Source: Cafeteria roenbergensis (lineage: Eukaryota; Sar; Bigyra; Bicosoecida; Cafeteriaceae). Taken from it: a stretch of DNA of 64,000 nt. Position numbers and translations under genes: made by a program. The notes beneath the pieces were generated by a model. That model was not told the DNA's origin, made no database searches, and worked only from the letters and a program-made list of their open reading frames with translations. This document shows positions 61,801-64,000 of the stretch, piece after piece. Where the stretch lies: contig VLTN01000030.1 in NCBI GenBank assembly GCA_008330645.1, positions 200,001-264,000 of the forward strand, in the 5' to 3' direction. Each line of letters begins with the position of its first letter. The stretch's first letter is position 1.

Positions 61801-64000
61801 GGGCCCTTCCAGCCGTGACAGGCACACCCGCGACGACGCATCAACAATGGCCTCCAGCAAAGGCACTGTGCGCCACACGCTTGGATCGAGCGGGTTTCCG
61901 CCCCCGGCGGTGGGGTCGGTTGTGCTTCCGGTGGGCGGCGCCCGGAGTGTTGGCCACCGGACAGCCGGCTCTGCCGGGGGGAAATTCACCGCGGGGCCGC
62001 TGGATATGGCGTCTCCGCCTGGGGCCGAGGATGCAAAGCTCGCGAAACCGCCCTCGTTCTTCGTGCCGACGTCGGGAGCCGGCGACATGTCGGGAAACCC
62101 CCAGGGTCAGACCCCGCCAGGCCACTCAAGAGCGGTCACCATCGGGTCACCGGATCAAGCGGCGCGGCAGGTAGCAGCAGCAGCGGCCCGTGGCAGCGGC
62201 GAGGCGGCGGCGGTCGGGCCAGCGGGGTCGGCAGCTGCCGGTGGCTCGCCGCGCGACGAGGGGTCACTTCCTAGGACGCAGGGCGACGGGTCATCGTCCA
62301 ATCACGCGGCAGGGCGGGGTCTGGGCCGGGCGCTGACGCGGGCTGCATCAACGGCGGTTAATTCCGCCGACGTGACTCGGTCGATGTTGGCTACCACTCT
62401 TGCTCCGCGCATGCTGACGATCAGAGCCCACCGCCACGCTGCCGCTGGCGGCATCGCTCGCCGGCAGTCGCTGGCTTCCAGTCGTCCGTCCATCATCAAC
62501 GGGTCAGATTCTGTGACCAGCGGCAACGCGCGAGGAGCCAGCGGGTTCCAGCCGGGCGATGGAGTTGAAGTTGCAGTTGCAGTTTCAGCTGGTGACCAGG
62601 ACAAGTCCCCTGCGGCGTGGACGGCGAAGCGAGACTCCGCCGACGTCACTGACAACCCCTCAACGGGCGTTGTTGGGGGTCCCCGCCGAAGAGTGGCAGG
62701 CTCACCGGCTCCATCGGGCGCAAGGGCTGCCCACGTGAGGGCCAGCCCCTCCGGCGCCCCAGGGGGGCGGCCGCTCGCGCCGAGGGCCGGTAAGTCCGTT
62801 AGGCTGCTGGAGACGCTCGACGAAGCTGCCTCTGCCGCAGCCATGTCTCGCACCACCAGCGGCGACGGAACCACCACGGGGGAACAATTCGCCGATGAAG
62901 CTGACGATGTCACCGCGACACGAAACCGCGGAGTCGCGTCAAGTGACAGCGGGGATGAAGGCGGACAGCAGAGTGGCAGCGCCGGTGCTGGCGCTGGTGC
63001 TGGCGCTGGCGGCGTCGACATGACTGGTGACGTCACAATGGTTGAGAGCACTCTCGATGGCGACGTCGATCTGGAAGGATTGTGGTCCCGTCACCTGTCG
63101 GTGGATGACGTCATGTCGTCGTATCTGCCTCCGGCGCTGTGCTGCGCAGTGAGAGACGCCACATCGCTCAGCGCCCCGGCCTATCTGTTCACACCGGCTC
63201 TATTGGCTGCCAGCCAACGTATTCAAGAGTGGCTGAGGCAGGGAGCGGCTGTCACTCGGGCGGAGGAACTTTCTTTCGACCAGGAGTGTGGAGCCAAGCT
63301 GGCAGCGCTCGATGCCGTCCTGACTGCCTCGCAATGCGCCGTTGATGGCAGCGTGATTCGCGGTGACAGGTCGGAACGGATGCTGATGCTCGGCGACACT
63401 GGGCCCATCACCTTCCAGTCAGGAACCAGTCTTACCGGGGGCGGCAACAGCAGCAGCGGTGGCGGTGGTGGTGGCGGTGTTGGCTTGCGTGCCGGCAGCG
63501 GAAACGGCAGCGGAAGCACAGTGACCCCGCTCGGGGTCACTGGTCCCGGCGGGGGATGGAGGTCCAAGCAGCCCCTGGGCGCGAAAGGCAGGGGCTCTTC
63601 GAAGCTGCTGGTGCTGGGCGGCCTGCCTGCCGCGGGCCTGGCCCGCTCTCCCGTTCGAAGTGGCTCTACCAGGACGAAGAGTGGTCGGGACATTGCGCGG
63701 GGAACGAGCGCGTCGGACCTCCTCGCCTCGGCATCAGAGGCCACGGAGGGCGATGATGATGGGGAGGTGATTGGCGACGGCCGAGTTGCGGGTGACAGCA
63801 TCGACGGCATGAGGGTCGAGCCTGCCTCCGCCTCTGCAAACTCCGCAGATATGGCGGAAGTGCAGGGGGGCGTAAACACAACTGCAACCGCCGCCGACGT
63901 CTTGACCGCCGCCGCCGACTCTGTGGGCGAGTCGCGGCCCGGTCACCAGCGGGTCACATCGTCTTCGTCGTCAATCGCCGGCCTCGCGACAGCAGAGGCC
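58844..64000 (+). CDS. Two-pass membrane receptor with dCache-like ectodomain; effector domain beyond the right edge
   Basis: ATG 58844 follows an in-frame TAG at 58823; the frame is open to the last base (1,719 codons, no stop). A cytosolic leader with a basic Cys patch (RRRCCRCRCSK) and an acidic stretch precedes membrane segment 1 (about 171-192). The ~480-residue ectodomain starts with a long helix and contains NPTTGEVIGVLCMDVG, typical of dCache sensor domains that bind small ligands. Membrane segment 2 (about 676-700) is followed by a Cys-rich cluster (CGDCCDCCEGCCH ... CACCLRAC). Then VAMALRLLSKMKRRLPLDRE ... MPAAF (about 883-932) recalls the helical segment before the catalytic domain of cyclic-nucleotide phosphodiesterases. 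A receptor phosphodiesterase is therefore possible but unproven. The rest is disordered and rich in the recurring words. Confidence 0.7.
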   Translation, partial: MPRSGETAASTKGQWLASLARDDQRPPAPTRAAGGWRDGSGSGGAGDRDTKQAAPGGGAQPGEAGPVAGRRDSSARVAPMPGAKGGDDAALPLRRLSGASGDALGEGEGSWRRRCCRCRCSKSVSAKQGAVSDADGPNRGTYDEDDEEADSSSAGGAESHELGAVCDRFVCLIVLVAALVPFLCMAFVVASGLSTQALLRESTTARVAEILTDTVVSSFNSALSGTVVDVTLRLAQAAEAGNLTTLHDQGATLSHRRHEPPHFARVDAINYLSTTAGAVPKARLAQIAFVDGSFMAVGYLDSESFTNVPSGWTGGLAYLQRPADESGFPGVGTVTAYAPELAVEAGEAARTNTSSLLPASIATRENFDPRDELWYRLAMRAARELNDAVEGGAEGVAHGVSDEVVWTPIANLSFAQIAPDGRVIHVGTTASTALRNPTTGEVIGVLCMDVGAEDALAGTLHDLAKRLYRLRTRTHLSLVEPYSKCTVASSVTRQVFLPLDSGTCSDVHGALLVGAPLDHVTGIAIEASRRLIAAANASAAELDPIDRRAFRTAYNLSDSNQVPFDIALPSVFGVLGPAMQDTSAVVGDVENSRNALLRSTKQDLVEEPYSLDTELKGPDAVAVADRHVIPNAALYGETSYGVINAFLQLPPLSTMMLVIAIDERDLGKYAGLPATITSGAIAVVLSMLVSVALVVLGVRRTRAKLRAIFAGDDDSNERSGEEGDGDAGAGTGRNRCGDCCDCCEGCCHSRLIRGNCACCLRACLACRRLDVCGCAYVNHLGEMDLDEADLEAATALRQRRARLGGHAGSAGRARFGGGGRRGGGGGAYKSTRALGDSRAGGKASGGASRLQSQLGGESSDSDQEMDVILSDLVSPDAIDAGTAPVAMALRLLSKMKRRLPLDRETRRYVSRLTDLMKRAGDGAYMPAAFEDVIGNGHDLGGGFAGGGGGGGSTLNGGSNLGRRGQPSESGRVRGRVGSEGPGADGGGPSSRDRHTRDDASTMASSKGTVRHTLGSSGFPPPAVGSVVLPVGGARSVGHRTAGSAGGKFTAGPLDMASPPGAEDAKLAKPPSFFVPTSGAGDMSGNPQGQTPPGHSRAVTIGSPDQAARQVAAAAARGSGEAAAVGPAGSAAAGGSPRDEGSLPRTQGDGSSSNHAAGRGLGRALTRAASTAVNSADVTRSMLATTLAPRMLTIRAHRHAAAGGIARRQSLASSRPSIINGSDSVTSGNARGASGFQPGDGVEVAVAVSAGDQDKSPAAWTAKRDSADVTDNPSTGVVGGPRRRVAGSPAPSGARAAHVRASPSGAPGGRPLAPRAGKSVRLLETLDEAASAAAMSRTTSGDGTTTGEQFADEADDVTATRNRGVASSDSGDEGGQQSGSAGAGAGAGAGGVDMTGDVTMVESTLDGDVDLEGLWSRHLSVDDVMSSYLPPALCCAVRDATSLSAPAYLFTPALLAASQRIQEWLRQGAAVTRAEELSFDQECGAKLAALDAVLTASQCAVDGSVIRGDRSERMLMLGDTGPITFQSGTSLTGGGNSSSGGGGGGGVGLRAGSGNGSGSTVTPLGVTGPGGGWRSKQPLGAKGRGSSKLLVLGGLPAAGLARSPVRSGSTRTKSGRDIARGTSASDLLASASEATEGDDDGEVIGDGRVAGDSIDGMRVEPASASANSADMAEVQGGVNTTATAADVLTAAADSVGESRPGHQRVTSSSSSIAGLATAEA

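Noticed and set aside
1-64000. CRISPR arrays, rRNA genes, bacterial operons or whole viral elements
   Set aside because: None was seen: no spacer-repeat pattern, no rRNA-like sequence, no capsid, integrase or polymerase genes.

Overview
The window looks like nuclear DNA of a compact, very GC-rich unicellular eukaryote. Coding potential is dense, introns are few and short (about 150-440 nt, GTGAGT-type donors, AG acceptors), and proteins carry long disordered tails. The domains are eukaryotic: a NEK-type kinase, an RBR ubiquitin ligase, a TBC Rab-GAP, ankyrin and TPR proteins, a JMJD5/KDM8-type JmjC oxygenase and a dCache-type receptor. A heterotrophic stramenopile flagellate of the Cafeteria type would fit, but that is inference from composition and gene style. 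Nothing in the sequence proves the species.

Layout. 1-1287 (+) is the 3' end of a disordered protein. 1640-12523 (-) is a giant NEK-like kinase. 13129-14112 (-) is a secreted Cys-rich protein, divergent from an RBR E3 ligase at 14656-16326 (+). 16530-17367 (-) is a truncated relic of a surface-protein gene whose two whole copies lie at 23393-26459 and 27602-30668 (-). Between them 18050-22450 (-) encodes a protein with 15 nearly identical kinesin-light-chain-type TPRs. 32008-45335 (-) is a giant TBC protein with a small 5' exon. 46648-48044 (-) is an ankyrin gene with one repeat per 99-bp exon. 48649-51840 (-) is a disordered protein of unknown role. 53055-54513 (-) is a two-exon JMJD5/KDM8-type gene. 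54966-57815 (-) is an unknown protein with a Gly/Ser/Ile minisatellite. 58844-64000 (+) is a membrane receptor that runs off the right edge. Almost all genes between 1.6 and 57.8 kb are on the minus strand.

Three themes stand out. First, a small vocabulary of DNA words (GGCAGAGCC, GCGAAACCGC, GTCAGCTGAC, TTGCAG runs, GGAAGGATC, GGGTCTGACCC) recurs on both strands and in all reading frames. The words are packed into the disordered parts of the giant genes and nearly absent from compact genes and folded domains. In the TBC gene they sit in inserts that have stretched a roughly 200-residue domain to about 1,000 residues while both catalytic fingers survive. Second, several genes show recent homogenisation: the TPR array, the twin surface-protein genes, and a relic that is a mosaic of the twins. 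Third, splice sites read by eye reveal three split genes (surface proteins, JMJD5/KDM8, ankyrin) and a likely 5' exon for the TBC gene.

Starts were placed on ATG codons; long open frames that begin on GTG or TTG were trimmed. Exon models rest on frame, splice consensus and family resemblance, not on transcripts.
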